Of a stretch of DNA of 64,000 bases, positions 36,178-46,090 are shown one piece after another. Under the pieces are notes generated by a model, which had not been told where the DNA came from, ran no database searches, and saw nothing but the letters and a program-made list of their open reading frames with translations. The translations under genes were made by a program, and so were the position numbers. The DNA comes from Alcaligenaceae bacterium (GTDB taxonomy: Bacteria; Pseudomonadota; Gammaproteobacteria; Burkholderiales; Burkholderiaceae_B). The stretch's first letter is position 1. Every line of letters starts with the position of its first letter. The DNA lies in the NCBI GenBank assembly GCA_013416405.1, contig JACCET010000001.1, forward strand, positions 496,001 to 560,000, given 5' to 3'.

Positions 36178-37128
36178 TTACGCAAATACGCCGGCCGGCT
36201 CCTTATCCAGATAGTTGACGCCCTGCAGATTGCACGCCCGCACGGTTGCTATCAAGGCTTCTATGGCCACAGGACGTGGGAAGCTTTTGCGCCAGACCAA
36301 TACAACGCGGCGATCAGGCACGGGTTTTTTGAACGGTATGAAATCCAGCAAGTCGTTCTGCACACCTGGCATGGACAGCGAGCTAGAGGGCAACACCGTT
36401 ACGCCTATGCCCGCCGCTACCATATGACGTATGGTTTCCAGCGACGAACCCTCGAAGGTGCGCTGTATGCCTTCACTTGCTGCTGAAAAGCGTGAAAGTT
36501 CAGGGCATACCTCCAATACCTGATCGCGAAAGCAATGGCCCGCACCCAATAACAGCATGGTTTCATCCTTGAGTTCGGACGATGCGATTTCCTTGCGTCC
36601 AGCCCAGGGATGGTTCTTGGGTATGGCCACCAGAAAAGGTTCGTCATACAGGGGATGAATGGCCAGGCCCGTATCGGGCAGTGGCAAGGCCACGATGGCG
36701 CAGTCGATTTCACCTTGGCGCAGCAATTCAAGCAGGCGCGTGGTGTAGTTCTCTTGAAGCAACAGGGGCATTTGCGGCGTGGCCTTGATTTGCGCAGGCA
36801 CCAGCTTGGGCAACAGATAAGGCCCTATCGTATAGATAATGCCTACGCGCAGCGGCCCGGCAAGGGGGTCGTGCCCCTGGCGTGCAATTTCACGTAGGTT
36901 GGCGCCCTCTTCCAGCACTCGCTGCGCCTGGGCAACCACGCGCAAACCTATGGGCGTTATGCCGACTTCCGTGCCGCCGCGCTCGAATAACACCACGCCC
37001 AGCTCATCTTCCAGCTTGCGTATGGCAACCGACAAAGTAGGCTGACTGACGAAACAGGCCTCAGCGGCCCGGCCAAAATGCCGCTCTCGCGCAACCGCCA
37101 CAATGTATTTCAGTTCAGTCAAAGTCAT
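36178..37128 (-). CDS. oxyR: Peroxide-sensing LysR regulator OxyR
   Basis: A 316-residue LTTR beginning MTLTELKYIVAVARERHFGRAAEACFVSQPTLSV as in beta-proteobacterial OxyR. The two redox cysteines are present as Cys199 and Cys208 in GHCFRDQVLEVC, the same numbering as in E. coli; their disulphide activates transcription of dps, ahpC or katG genes. It sits between recG (upstream) and dps (downstream), the order common in Alcaligenaceae and Burkholderiales. Confidence 0.96.
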   Translation of the reverse strand: MTLTELKYIVAVARERHFGRAAEACFVSQPTLSVAIRKLEDELGVVLFERGGTEVGITPIGLRVVAQAQRVLEEGANLREIARQGHDPLAGPLRVGIIYTIGPYLLPKLVPAQIKATPQMPLLLQENYTTRLLELLRQGEIDCAIVALPLPDTGLAIHPLYDEPFLVAIPKNHPWAGRKEIASSELKDETMLLLGAGHCFRDQVLEVCPELSRFSAASEGIQRTFEGSSLETIRHMVAAGIGVTVLPSSSLSMPGVQNDLLDFIPFKKPVPDRRVVLVWRKSFPRPVAIEALIATVRACNLQGVNYLDKEPAGVFA

Positions 37129-37198
37129 GATGTGTCTCGCAATAGTATAGGTTGTTGATCACGGGCGGCGGCAACTTGTTGTTCTGCACAGGGTCATC

Positions 37199-39298
37199 CT
37201 AGCTGCGCAGAAATTGTTGTTTGTTGCGCATCCATCGGCGCATATGGGCCTGGGCATGCCCGGGATAGCTATCACGCAGCTCAACGACCGCCTCACGCGC
37301 CTGTTCGGCAATGCGTACATCGGTTTCGATGCTGGCAAAGCGCAGCAAGGCCTGGCCGGACTGGCGCACACCCAGGAATTCTCCAGGCCCGCGCAGCTCC
37401 AGATCCCTTCTGGCAATTTCGAAACCATCCGATGTTTCATACATGGCTCGCAGGCGCTGGCGCGCAATGGCCGACAGCGGGGATTGATACATCAGCACGC
37501 AGATGGACTGATTGCTGCCCCGCCCTACCCGGCCACGCAGCTGATGCAGTTGAGCCAGCCCAAAGCGTTCAGCGTGCTCGATGATCATCAGGGAGGCATT
37601 GGGCACATCCACGCCGACTTCTATCACGGTGGTGGCCACCAGAAGGTCTATCCGGCCTTCGCGAAAATCCTGCATGACGGCTTGCTTTTCCTGGGTAGGC
37701 AGCTTGCCGTGTATCAATCCGACACGCATATCGGGCAGAGCCTGCGCCAGTCGGGCATGGGTATCGACCGCAGTCTGCAATTGCAGCGCTTCGCTTTCTT
37801 CCACCAATGGGCATACCCAGTACGCCTGCCGTCCTTGACGCACTTCGGCCATGACGTTGCCCAGAACGTCATCGCGCCGAGTATCAGTAATGAGCTTGGT
37901 CAATACAGGGCTGCGCCCCGGTGGCAACTCGTCTATGGCCGACACATCAAGGTCGGCAAAAAAAGTCATGGCCAAGGTACGGGGTATGGGGGTGGCGCTC
38001 ATGTTCAGCTGATGGGGTATCAGGGCCTGTTCGCCCAGAGAGTCCTCGCCCTTACGGCTCAGTTCCAGGCGCTGCCCTACGCCAAAGCGATGCTGCTCAT
38101 CCAGAATAACCAAGCCCAGATGGGCAAAGACGACTTTGTCCTGAATCAGGGCGGTGGTGCCCACTATCAATTGCGCCTGGCCCGATGCAACCGCGTCGAA
38201 GGCGATTTTCCTGTGTTTTTCAGAAAGACTACCGGATAACCAGGCAAGTTCAACACCCAAAGGCTCCAGCCAGGCACGCAGCTTGTGAAAGTGCTGCTCC
38301 GCCAGAATCTCGGTAGGCGCCATCATGGCGACCTGACAGCCGCTGGCAATGGCCTGGGCCGCCGCCAACGCTGCAACTATGGTCTTGCCGCTCCCCACAT
38401 CGCCCTGAAGCAGGCGATGCATGGGAAAGGTGCGCGCCAAGTCTTGCGATATTTCATCAACCACGCGTGCCTGCGCGCCGGTCAAGGCAAAAGGCAGGCT
38501 GTGCATCAGTTGCAGCGGTAAATCCGCCTGCACGGCGTTTAACGCCGGCGCGCGCTGCCGACGTCGGGCGGCACGCGCAGCCGCAAGTGACAACTGCTGA
38601 GCCAGGAGTTCGTCAAACTTGATGCGCACCCAGGCCGGATGCTCCCGTTCGATAAGATCGGCATAAGAGACGTTGGCCGGAGGATGATGCAAAATCTGTA
38701 TGGCGTCTTCAAAGGGAATCAGGCCATAGCGTTCGCAGAGCTCGCCAGGCAGGCTGTCGGACAAATCGGCTATCGCCAGTGCGCCGTCTATGGCTTTGCG
38801 CAAGCTCAGCTGCGACAGGCCGTCGGTCGTGGGATAAACCGGCGTCAGTGCCGTGGGCAAGGGCATGCCCGCTACGCTAACCCTAGGGTGCACGATTTCG
38901 TAGCCGCCAAAGCCACTGCGTACCTCACCTCTGACCCGAACCCGCTTGCCCGCTTCCACTTGTTTTTGCTGGTTAGGATAAAAATTGAGCCAGCGCAATG
39001 CCAGTTCCCCGGTCTCGTCCTGTATGGTGGCGTGCAGTTGCCGGCGCGGCCGGAACTGCACTTCGCTACGTATGATCTCGCCTTCCACTTGCGCCGAAGC
39101 CCCTGCCTGCACCGACTCTATGGGCATGATGCGGGTTTCATCTTCGTAGCGCAGGGGCAGATGGACAATGAAATCAGAAGGCTGACGCAAGCCCAAATGC
39201 TGCAGCTTGCGCTCGATAAGCGAGCTGCCCTTTTTATCTGCCGCCTGCTTTGCGGGCGGTTTGCGGGCAGCTCGTGCAGAGGCTTGGGAAGCAGCCAC
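37199..39298 (-). CDS. recG: ATP-dependent DNA helicase RecG
   Basis: A 699-residue helicase that regresses stalled replication forks and branch-migrates Holliday junctions. After a basic Ala/Lys-rich N-terminal extension comes the wedge OB domain (VRGEVRSGFGGYEIVHPR), then motif I LLQGDVGSGKT, motif II LVILDEQHRFGV, TPIPRTLAMT, motif V TTVIEVGVDVPNASLM and motif VI QLRGRVGRG. The start is GTG at 39298, eleven bases after the ridA stop, so ridA, recG and perhaps oxyR share a transcript. Confidence 0.95.
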   Translation of the reverse strand: MAASQASARAARKPPAKQAADKKGSSLIERKLQHLGLRQPSDFIVHLPLRYEDETRIMPIESVQAGASAQVEGEIIRSEVQFRPRRQLHATIQDETGELALRWLNFYPNQQKQVEAGKRVRVRGEVRSGFGGYEIVHPRVSVAGMPLPTALTPVYPTTDGLSQLSLRKAIDGALAIADLSDSLPGELCERYGLIPFEDAIQILHHPPANVSYADLIEREHPAWVRIKFDELLAQQLSLAAARAARRRQRAPALNAVQADLPLQLMHSLPFALTGAQARVVDEISQDLARTFPMHRLLQGDVGSGKTIVAALAAAQAIASGCQVAMMAPTEILAEQHFHKLRAWLEPLGVELAWLSGSLSEKHRKIAFDAVASGQAQLIVGTTALIQDKVVFAHLGLVILDEQHRFGVGQRLELSRKGEDSLGEQALIPHQLNMSATPIPRTLAMTFFADLDVSAIDELPPGRSPVLTKLITDTRRDDVLGNVMAEVRQGRQAYWVCPLVEESEALQLQTAVDTHARLAQALPDMRVGLIHGKLPTQEKQAVMQDFREGRIDLLVATTVIEVGVDVPNASLMIIEHAERFGLAQLHQLRGRVGRGSNQSICVLMYQSPLSAIARQRLRAMYETSDGFEIARRDLELRGPGEFLGVRQSGQALLRFASIETDVRIAEQAREAVVELRDSYPGHAQAHMRRWMRNKQQFLRS

Positions 39299-39309
39299 CG
39301 CGTATCGGC

Positions 39310-39696
39310 TTAAATGACGATGATGGCTTCGACTTCGAACTGCGCACCCTTGGGCAGGCTGGCTACACCCAGGGTGGAGCGGGCAGGAAAGGGCTGCGGG
39401 ATAAGGTCGGCCATGATGGCGTTGGCGCTGGCGAACTTGCTTAGGTCAGTCAGGAACAGCGTGAGCTTGACTATGCTGTCCAGCGTGCCGCCCGCGGCTT
39501 CAATAACCGCTTGCATGTTGGCAAACGATTGCCTTACCTGGCCTTCGAAGTTTTCCGAAACCAGTTCGCCGGTGCCGGGCTCAAGGCCAATCTGGCCAGA
39601 CAAATACACGGTCTTGCCAGGGCCGGCCGCAACGGCTTGTGAATAAGGGCCTACGGCGGCGGGAGCTGCATCGGTATGGATGATTTGTTTGGTCAT
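39310..39696 (-). CDS. ridA: RidA family enamine/imine deaminase
   Basis: A 128-residue trimeric RidA protein that hydrolyses reactive 2-aminoacrylate and related imines. PAAVGPYSQAV, the Tyr in VYLSGQIGLEPGTGELV and the catalytic Arg in FPARSTLGVASLPKGAQFEVEAI are in place. It lies 11 bases ahead of recG. Confidence 0.94.
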   Translation of the reverse strand: MTKQIIHTDAAPAAVGPYSQAVAAGPGKTVYLSGQIGLEPGTGELVSENFEGQVRQSFANMQAVIEAAGGTLDSIVKLTLFLTDLSKFASANAIMADLIPQPFPARSTLGVASLPKGAQFEVEAIIVI

Positions 39697-39778
39697 GATG
39701 AGTCTCGGTTAAGTCGTTATAACAACTATTAGAGTTTAATCATCTATAGCTAAAATTAAAAGCCCTACGCGCATCCCC

Positions 39779-39826
39779 CAAAAGAAATAAAAAACCCATG
39801 CCCGGTACAGACCTGAACATGGGTTT
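39779..39826 (-). terminator. Intrinsic terminator of fpr
   Basis: On the minus strand AAACCCATG (39818-39826) pairs with CATGGGTTT (39792-39800) and is followed by a T-rich run (39779-39794). It lies 35 bases after the fpr stop, a standard rho-independent terminator. Confidence 0.85.
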
Positions 39827-39861
39827 GCTTGCGGCCTGAGGCCGGTCAAAAGGTGGAACAG

Positions 39862-40638
39862 TTATTTGTCGACAAAAGCGCGTTCAATAACGTAATCGCC
39901 TGGCTGACCCACTCCGGAAGACACAACAAAACCGCGTTTATCGAGCATGGCGCTGATGTCGGCCAGCATGTTGGGGCTGCCACACAGCATGGCGCGGTCA
40001 ACCTTGGGATCAAGTGGCGGCAGGCCTATGTCTTGAAATAATTGCCCCGACTCGACCACATGCGTAATCCGCCCTTGATGAACAAAAGCTTCACGCGTGA
40101 CCGTGGGATAGTAAATAAGCTTTTCGCGCACGATGTCGCCAAAAAACTCGTTGTTGGGTAGCTGATTCTGGATATAGTCAGAATACGCCAGCTCGTTTTT
40201 GTAGCGCACGCCGTGCAGCAGCACGATTTTTTCAAAGCGGTCGTAGACCTCGGGGTCTTTGATGATGCTCATGAAGGGCGCCAGACCGGTGCCCGTTGCA
40301 AACAGATAAAGATGCTTGCCCGGTTTCAGATCATCGGCCACCAGGGTGCCTACCGGCTTTTTGCTGACCAGCACCGTGTCGCCCTTCTGCAGATGCTGCA
40401 GACGTGAAGTAAGCGGACCGTCTTGCACCTTGATGCTCAGGAATTCAAGATTTTCCTCGTAGTTGGCACTTGCGATGCTATAGGCCCGCATCAGGGGTTT
40501 GCCATTGACTTCCAACCCCAGCATCACAAAATGGCCATTATGAAAACGCAAGGCCGAGTCTCGTGTGGTGGTAAAGGAAAACAACGTGTCGTTCCAGTGA
40601 TGAACGTTAAGAACCTGCTCTGTGTTAAAAGCTGCCAT
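39862..40638 (-). CDS. fpr: Ferredoxin/flavodoxin--NADP reductase
   Basis: A 258-residue FAD enzyme that exchanges electrons between NADPH and ferredoxin or flavodoxin. The FAD motif RAYSIASANYEE, the pyrophosphate loop GTGLAPFMSIIKDPE and the C-terminal ALCGSPNMLAD-like block (MLCGSPNMLADISAML), ending YVIERAFVDK, are those of the bacterial Fpr subclass. The ATG at 40638 starts MAAFNTEQVLNVHHWNDTLFSF; an earlier frame start is rejected. Often part of the oxidative-stress response; no binding site for a regulator is obvious. Confidence 0.94.
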   Translation of the reverse strand: MAAFNTEQVLNVHHWNDTLFSFTTTRDSALRFHNGHFVMLGLEVNGKPLMRAYSIASANYEENLEFLSIKVQDGPLTSRLQHLQKGDTVLVSKKPVGTLVADDLKPGKHLYLFATGTGLAPFMSIIKDPEVYDRFEKIVLLHGVRYKNELAYSDYIQNQLPNNEFFGDIVREKLIYYPTVTREAFVHQGRITHVVESGQLFQDIGLPPLDPKVDRAMLCGSPNMLADISAMLDKRGFVVSSGVGQPGDYVIERAFVDK

Positions 40639-40996
40639 GTGTCTGATATAAAGGTAATTGCCTGCGGCCGGGTGAATGAATGGCACGGTTTATGCCGGGG
40701 CGCGCAAACGAAGTAAACTTGATTTTAGCCTACCCGCCTGTATTGTTGCCCAAGGCCTCATGGACATGAGGGTATATTACGTTGCCACGGGCTGAATTCA
40801 AGAGCTCTGCTGCGGAAACCGGCAACTTGTTTAACCTAGATCAATAATTACGGCCCATCTGGGCAATTTCCCGCAATCGTATTGGTTCGTTACGTTTTTG
40901 CATGGTATCTTTTTTTCCTGTATAAGAATCATTTTTATTAATAAAAGCAGCCTGCTTTCTTCTGCTTTTACCTTATCTACCAGCCCGGAGAAACTC
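40639..40996. other. Divergent intergenic region fpr / iron transporter
   Basis: A 358-base region without a gene. It has a small hairpin CTCATG-GA-CATGAG near 40757-40770 and the Fur-box-like stretch listed at 40920-40947 close to the iron-binding protein gene. Promoters for both divergent genes must lie here; I see no strong -35/-10 pair. Confidence 0.5.
40920..40947 (+). promoter_or_regulatory. Probable Fur box before the ferric iron transporter
   Basis: The AT-rich stretch GTATAAGAATCATTTTTATT, continuing AATAAAAG, contains overlapping hexamers of the NAT(A/T)AT type that make up Fur sites (GATAATGATAATCATTATC), 50 bases before the start of the iron-binding protein gene. Iron-dependent repression is expected for this transporter class. 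Confidence 0.5.
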
Positions 40997-42046
40997 ATGC
41001 GCACCCTAAAAGTAAAGCATTCCTTGCTTAAAACCATGGCGTTGGCGGGGCTTACCGCCATGACTGCGCTGTCCACTGCCGCCGTGGCCGCCGATGTCAG
41101 CCTGTACACCACGCGTGAACCCAAGCTTATCCAACCTCTGCTTGATGAGTTCACCAAAGACACTGGCATTAATGTCAATACCGTTTTTGTTAAAGACGGA
41201 TTGATAGAACGAGTCAAGGCCGAAGGCGACAAGTCTCCTGCCGACGTGCTCATGACGGTTGATATCGGCAATCTGCTCGATCTGGTGGACGCAGGCATCA
41301 CCCAACCCATACAGTCCAAGGTTCTGGATGACACCATACCGGCCAATCTGCGTGGCGCCGACCACCAGTGGTATACCTTGTCGCTACGTGATCGCGTGGC
41401 CTACGTAGCCAGCGATCTGGACGTCAGTGCCATTACCTACGAAGCGCTCGCCGACCCCAAATGGAAAGGCAAGGTCTGCATCCGCTCCGGCCAGCACCCC
41501 TACAACACCGCCCTGATTGCCGCCATGATCGCCCATAACGGCGCCGAAGCCACTGAAAACTGGCTGCGCAACGTCAAGAACAACCTGGGCCGCAAAGCCG
41601 CAGGTGGCGATCGCGACGTGGCACGCGATATTCTGGGTGGTATTTGCGACATCGGCATTGCCAACGCCTACTATGTGGGTCGCATGAAAAACGCCGAACC
41701 CGGCACCGATGCGCGCAAATGGGGAGACGCCATCAAGGTGGTACGCCCCACCTTTGCCAATGCCGAAGGAAAAGGCACGCACGTGAATATATCAGGTGCT
41801 GCCGTTGCCAAACATGCACCCCACAAAGACAATGCGGTCAAGCTGCTAGAGTACCTGGTCTCGCCCAAGGCCCAGGGCTTATATGCCAATGCCAACTACG
41901 AATATCCCATCAGGGATGGCGTTACGCTGGACCCCGTCGTTGCCAGCTTTGGCCCCTTGGTGGTCGATCCCCTGCCTCTGACGGAAATCGCCAAGCATCG
42001 CAAGCTGGCCAGCGAGCTGGTTGATAAAGTCGGTTTCAATAACTAA
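40997..42046 (+). CDS. fbpA: Ferric iron ABC transporter, periplasmic binding protein (FbpA/FutA type)
   Basis: A 349-residue exported protein with a signal peptide ending TAAVA. The mature start ADVSLYTTREPKLIQPLLDEFTKDTG and the tandem tyrosines in GIANAYYVGRM are the hallmark of bacterial transferrins that bind Fe(III). SLRDRVAYVASDLDVSAITYEALADPKWKGKVCIR is also family-typical. The ATG at 40997 follows GGAG. It is the first gene of a three-gene importer and has a Fur-like box upstream. Confidence 0.93.
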   Translation: MRTLKVKHSLLKTMALAGLTAMTALSTAAVAADVSLYTTREPKLIQPLLDEFTKDTGINVNTVFVKDGLIERVKAEGDKSPADVLMTVDIGNLLDLVDAGITQPIQSKVLDDTIPANLRGADHQWYTLSLRDRVAYVASDLDVSAITYEALADPKWKGKVCIRSGQHPYNTALIAAMIAHNGAEATENWLRNVKNNLGRKAAGGDRDVARDILGGICDIGIANAYYVGRMKNAEPGTDARKWGDAIKVVRPTFANAEGKGTHVNISGAAVAKHAPHKDNAVKLLEYLVSPKAQGLYANANYEYPIRDGVTLDPVVASFGPLVVDPLPLTEIAKHRKLASELVDKVGFNN

Positions 42047-42106
42047 GGCTAGGGCCAGCGAAGACTCAGCCAAGCGCGGGCCTGATGGTCCGCATTTTTT
42101 CGACTC

Positions 42107-43792
42107 ATGCAGGAACAGCCGCTGTTGCTTTCACTTTACAATTATTTCTTTAAGCCTGGGCTGGGCTGGCGGGTCGTCACTTTGCTGATTGCCGTTTGTG
42201 TGCTTGCGCCAGTATTGGCCTTGCTGTGGTTTGCCCTACAAGGATCTGCCGGGCATTGGACCCACCTGCTGCAGTTCGTGCTGCCCATTGCATTTCGCAA
42301 TACCGTGCTGCTGCTGGTGGGCACCGGCATATTGGTAAGTTGCCTGGGTGTGGGCAGCGCCTGGTTGATTACCGCCTACGATTTCCCCACAAGACGCATG
42401 CTTTCGTGGGCGTTGCTGCTGCCCTTGGCGGTGCCTACGTATATCGTGGCCTTTGCCTATCTGGATCTGCTGCATCCGATAGGCCCCATCCAGACCCTTA
42501 TACGCGAGGTGCTGGGCTACGACAGTCCACGGCAATTCCGCCTGCCAGACCTGCGATCCCTGCCTGGCGCGATTTTCCTGCTGGGCTTTGTACTCTACCC
42601 CTACGTTTATTTAAGCACCCGAGTCATGTTTGCCACACAGGCGGCCAGCCTTCTAGAGGCTGCACGCATTCTGGGGGCCACAGGCCGCAGCGCCTTCTTT
42701 CGCGTTGCGCTGCCCATGGCACGACCCGCTATTGCCGTGGGCGTCAGCCTGGCCTTGCTGGAAACCTTGAACGACATTGGGGCTTCGGAATTTCTGGGTG
42801 TACAAACCCTGACCGTATCGGTCTATACCACCTGGGTCACCCGATCCGACCTGGCTGGCGCCGCGCAAATCGCGCTGGCCATGCTGACCATAGTCGCCAT
42901 ACTGATACTGTGTGAACGCTATGGCAGACGGCGTCAGCGCTATGCCAGCACACAGCGCACGCGCACACTGCGAGCCCGCAAGCTCAAGGGGCCTTATGCC
43001 TTGCTTGCCTTTATGCTGGGTTGGACTCCGATTATCATTGGTTTCGTGGCGCCCGGTCTTTACCTGCTTAACGAAACCATCAAGCATTTCAATGACGTGG
43101 GCTCTATCTCTGACCAACTCTTGCATAGCGGCTACAACACAGTAAAGATCGCCTTGATCGCCACGGTGCTTACCGTGCTTGCCGGTCTTATTGTCGCCTG
43201 GACGGCCCGTCTGGTTCGGCACGGCGCGCCCATGAATTTTTCCACGCTTTGCGCCCGTATCGCCACCTCGGGCTACGCCATTCCAGGCACCGTACTGGCC
43301 ATAGGCCTGCTTATGCCCATCATGCTGATCGACAAACTGGCCGGCTGGATCTGGGAGGCGCTGGGCAATCCCGAGCCAGGCTTGTTGTTCATGGGCACCA
43401 GCGGCGCGCTGGTCTGCGCCTATATGATCCGTTTCCTGGCCATCTCGATAGGCGGAATAGAAGCGGGGCTAGCCCGCATTCCGCCTTCGCTGGAACATGC
43501 CTCACGCTTGCTGGGCGAGACTTCGACCGGCACCCTGCGGCGTATCCATCTGCCTTTGTTGCGCCCCGCCCTGGGCGCGGCGGCGCTGCTGGTCTTTGTT
43601 GATACCATGAAAGAGTTGCCCGCCACGCTGCTGCTCAGGCCGGTCAATTTTGAAACCCTGGCCACCTGGCTTTATGCCGAAGCCGCTCGCGGCACGTATG
43701 AAGAAGGTGCCGTGGCTGCCCTTGCCATTGTCCTGGCAGGGTTGGTGCCGGTGATACTGCTGGCGCGCGCCCAACTGAAAACAAGTCACTAA
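42107..43792 (+). CDS. fbpB: Ferric iron ABC transporter permease (FbpB type)
   Basis: A 561-residue permease consisting of two fused six-helix halves, each with an EAA loop: SLLEAARILGATGRSAFFRVALPMARPA in the first half and SLEHASRLLGETSTGTLRRIHLPLLRPAL in the second. Fused permeases are typical of FbpB/SfuB iron importers. It lies 60 bases after fbpA and 7 before fbpC. Confidence 0.93.
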   Translation: MQEQPLLLSLYNYFFKPGLGWRVVTLLIAVCVLAPVLALLWFALQGSAGHWTHLLQFVLPIAFRNTVLLLVGTGILVSCLGVGSAWLITAYDFPTRRMLSWALLLPLAVPTYIVAFAYLDLLHPIGPIQTLIREVLGYDSPRQFRLPDLRSLPGAIFLLGFVLYPYVYLSTRVMFATQAASLLEAARILGATGRSAFFRVALPMARPAIAVGVSLALLETLNDIGASEFLGVQTLTVSVYTTWVTRSDLAGAAQIALAMLTIVAILILCERYGRRRQRYASTQRTRTLRARKLKGPYALLAFMLGWTPIIIGFVAPGLYLLNETIKHFNDVGSISDQLLHSGYNTVKIALIATVLTVLAGLIVAWTARLVRHGAPMNFSTLCARIATSGYAIPGTVLAIGLLMPIMLIDKLAGWIWEALGNPEPGLLFMGTSGALVCAYMIRFLAISIGGIEAGLARIPPSLEHASRLLGETSTGTLRRIHLPLLRPALGAAALLVFVDTMKELPATLLLRPVNFETLATWLYAEAARGTYEEGAVAALAIVLAGLVPVILLARAQLKTSH

Positions 43793-43799
43793 ACCTGTT

Positions 43800-44582
43800 A
43801 TGTCAGAATTTCTTAAGCTAGATAACGTTACCCTGTCTTACGATACGCCCGATGGCCTGGCGCCTGTTGTGCAGTCGCTGTCGCTGTCGCTGGATCAAGG
43901 CAGCATAGGCTGCCTGCTGGGCGCCTCGGGCTGCGGAAAAACGACTGTACTGCGTGCCATTGCCGGATTCGAACCCTTGCGCACCGGCTGCATAGCGCTG
44001 GGCCAGACCTGCTTGTCGGAAGTCGGCTATCGGCTGGCTCCCGAGCGTCGCAATGTGGGCATGATGTTCCAGGACTACGCGCTGTTTCCCCACCTTACTG
44101 TTGAAAACAACATCGCCTTTGGTTTGCGTAAATGGGATAAAACACGCCGCAAGCAACGTGTAAGCGAGCTATTGGCGCTGACAGGTCTGGAAGGCTCGGG
44201 GCAACGGTATCCCCATGAGTTATCAGGAGGACAGCAGCAACGGGTTGCCCTGGCCCGCGCCCTGGCGCCGGAGCCAGATCTACTGTTGCTTGATGAGCCC
44301 TTTTCTAACCTGGATGTCGATACCCGCGAACGCCTGGCATTCGAGGTGCGCGATATTCTGAAGAAAACCGGCCATACTGCTGTTTTGGTTACGCACAATC
44401 AGGCCGAAGCCTTTGCCATTGCCGATCGTATCGGTGTCATGCAGCAAGGCCATATCGTTCAGTGGGACACCCCTCATGGCTTGCATCAGCACCCCGCCAA
44501 CGACTTTGTGGCAGACTTCATCAAGCGGGAAACGCTGATGGCCCTACGCGCACAAGCTTATTTACGTGGCGGGGCTGCTTAA
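43800..44582 (+). CDS. fbpC: Ferric iron ABC transporter ATPase (FbpC type)
   Basis: A 260-residue ATPase: Walker A GASGCGKTT, Q-loop FQDYALFPHLTV, signature LSGGQQQRVALARAL, Walker B LLLLDEPFSNLDVDTR and LVTHNQAEAFAIADRIGVM. It is shorter than many FbpC proteins because the C-terminal regulatory domain is missing (usual 340-350 residues), so iron feedback through that domain is not expected. It converges on ntrC, two bases from its stop. Confidence 0.9.
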   Translation: MSEFLKLDNVTLSYDTPDGLAPVVQSLSLSLDQGSIGCLLGASGCGKTTVLRAIAGFEPLRTGCIALGQTCLSEVGYRLAPERRNVGMMFQDYALFPHLTVENNIAFGLRKWDKTRRKQRVSELLALTGLEGSGQRYPHELSGGQQQRVALARALAPEPDLLLLDEPFSNLDVDTRERLAFEVRDILKKTGHTAVLVTHNQAEAFAIADRIGVMQQGHIVQWDTPHGLHQHPANDFVADFIKRETLMALRAQAYLRGGAA

Positions 44583-44584
44583 GC

Positions 44585-46090
44585 CTAAGTATCCAGGCCC
44601 AGTTCGGCGCACTTGCGGGTTAGCGTATTGCGCCCTATGCCAAGGCGCTGCGCGGCTTCCATGCGCCTGCCCCGGCTATGGGTCAACGCTGCTTCAATCA
44701 AAACACGCTCAAAGTCACGCATCAGCGTAACCATGACCGCCGGCTCGTTGCGAGCCAGCCTGCGTCCAGCCTCTTGTGTCAGTTCACGTATCCATGCCGA
44801 GTCTGAAATATCAGCCAGTGCGTCAACCGTGGTTGCTGCTACGGCCTGAGCCTGTCCCGACTGCTCATCCTGCTCTGGCCCCATGGCAGCGGGATCGGCT
44901 TCCTGCCCCTGACTCAGAGCATGATTCAGCACTTCAGGGGGCAGATCCTTGGCTTCTATCAGTTGGCCCGATGACATCACCGTCAGCCATTGGCAGAAGT
45001 TTTCCAACTGGCGGATATTGCCCGGAAACGCAAACGACGACAAACAACGCATGGCTTCAGGTGAGACGCGCCGGGGCGACACGCCCAGATCCTGAGCGCT
45101 GTTCTGCATGAACAACTGCACTAGGGCGGGAATATCTTCCGTGCGCTCGCGCAATGGAGGCAAACGCAAACGGATGACATTCAGGCGATGGAAAAGGTCT
45201 TCACGAAAGCGGCCTTGCGCGACGCGCTGCTCTAGCGGCTGATGGGTGGCCGCCACAATGCGCACATTGGCCTGTATGGCCTGCGAGCCGCCCACACGAT
45301 AGAAGCTGCCCTCGGCCAGCACGCGCAACAGACGCGTTTGCAACTCTAGCGGCATATCGCCGATTTCGTCGAAAAACAGCGTGCCGTTGTGAGCCTCTTC
45401 AAAGCGGCCACGGCGTTGCTGAGTGGCGCCAGTAAATGCGCCCCGTTCGTGGCCAAACAGTTCTGCCTCAAGCAGGTCTTTAGGTATTGCGGCGGCATTG
45501 AGTGCCACGAAAGGTCCTGTCGCACGAGTACTGTGATCGTGCAAGGCGCGTGCTATGAGCTCTTTACCCGTGCCCGACTCGCCAGTAATCAACACCGTAA
45601 CGCTGGATGCAGCCAAACGGCCTATGGCTCGAAATACTTCTTGCATGGCAGGCGATGACGACTGTGCCATGACTCGTCCGGCTTGCTTGGGTATACTACT
45701 TACGCCCGCGTCCAGAGGCGGCTCGGTATCGTCGCTGCGCGCGGCGCGCTGTATGAGTCCGACAGCCGCGTTCACATCAAAAGGCTTGGGCAGGTAGTCG
45801 AAGGCGCCCTTCTGAAACGCCTGCACGGTGCTGTTCAAATCCGTGAATGCCGTCATGACGATAACCGGCAAATCGGGGTGCGATTGCTTGATGCGATGCA
45901 GCAGGCTCAAACCGTCTTCGCCAGGCATACGAACGTCCGTCACCAGCACAGACGGCTGCTCTGATTCAAACGCCTCCAGCACTTGCCCCGCCGAGTCAAA
46001 GCTGCGTGCTGGAATAGCCACACGCGCCAAGGCCTTTTCAAGCACCCAACGTATGCTCTGATCGTCGTCAACTATCCATACCGCTTTCAT
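44585..46090 (-). CDS. ntrC: Nitrogen response regulator NtrC (sigma-54 activator)
   Basis: A 501-residue three-domain protein: receiver with VDDDQSIRWVL and phospho-Asp52 in LVTDVRMPGEDG; AAA+ domain with Walker A GESGTGKEL, the sigma-54-contacting GAFTGATQQRRGRF and Walker B GTLFFDEIGDMP; and a C-terminal Fis-type HTH (RMEAAQRLGIGRNTLTRK). When phosphorylated by NtrB under nitrogen shortage it activates glnA and other promoters. It overlaps the ntrB stop by ATGA. Confidence 0.96.
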   Translation of the reverse strand: MKAVWIVDDDQSIRWVLEKALARVAIPARSFDSAGQVLEAFESEQPSVLVTDVRMPGEDGLSLLHRIKQSHPDLPVIVMTAFTDLNSTVQAFQKGAFDYLPKPFDVNAAVGLIQRAARSDDTEPPLDAGVSSIPKQAGRVMAQSSSPAMQEVFRAIGRLAASSVTVLITGESGTGKELIARALHDHSTRATGPFVALNAAAIPKDLLEAELFGHERGAFTGATQQRRGRFEEAHNGTLFFDEIGDMPLELQTRLLRVLAEGSFYRVGGSQAIQANVRIVAATHQPLEQRVAQGRFREDLFHRLNVIRLRLPPLRERTEDIPALVQLFMQNSAQDLGVSPRRVSPEAMRCLSSFAFPGNIRQLENFCQWLTVMSSGQLIEAKDLPPEVLNHALSQGQEADPAAMGPEQDEQSGQAQAVAATTVDALADISDSAWIRELTQEAGRRLARNEPAVMVTLMRDFERVLIEAALTHSRGRRMEAAQRLGIGRNTLTRKCAELGLDT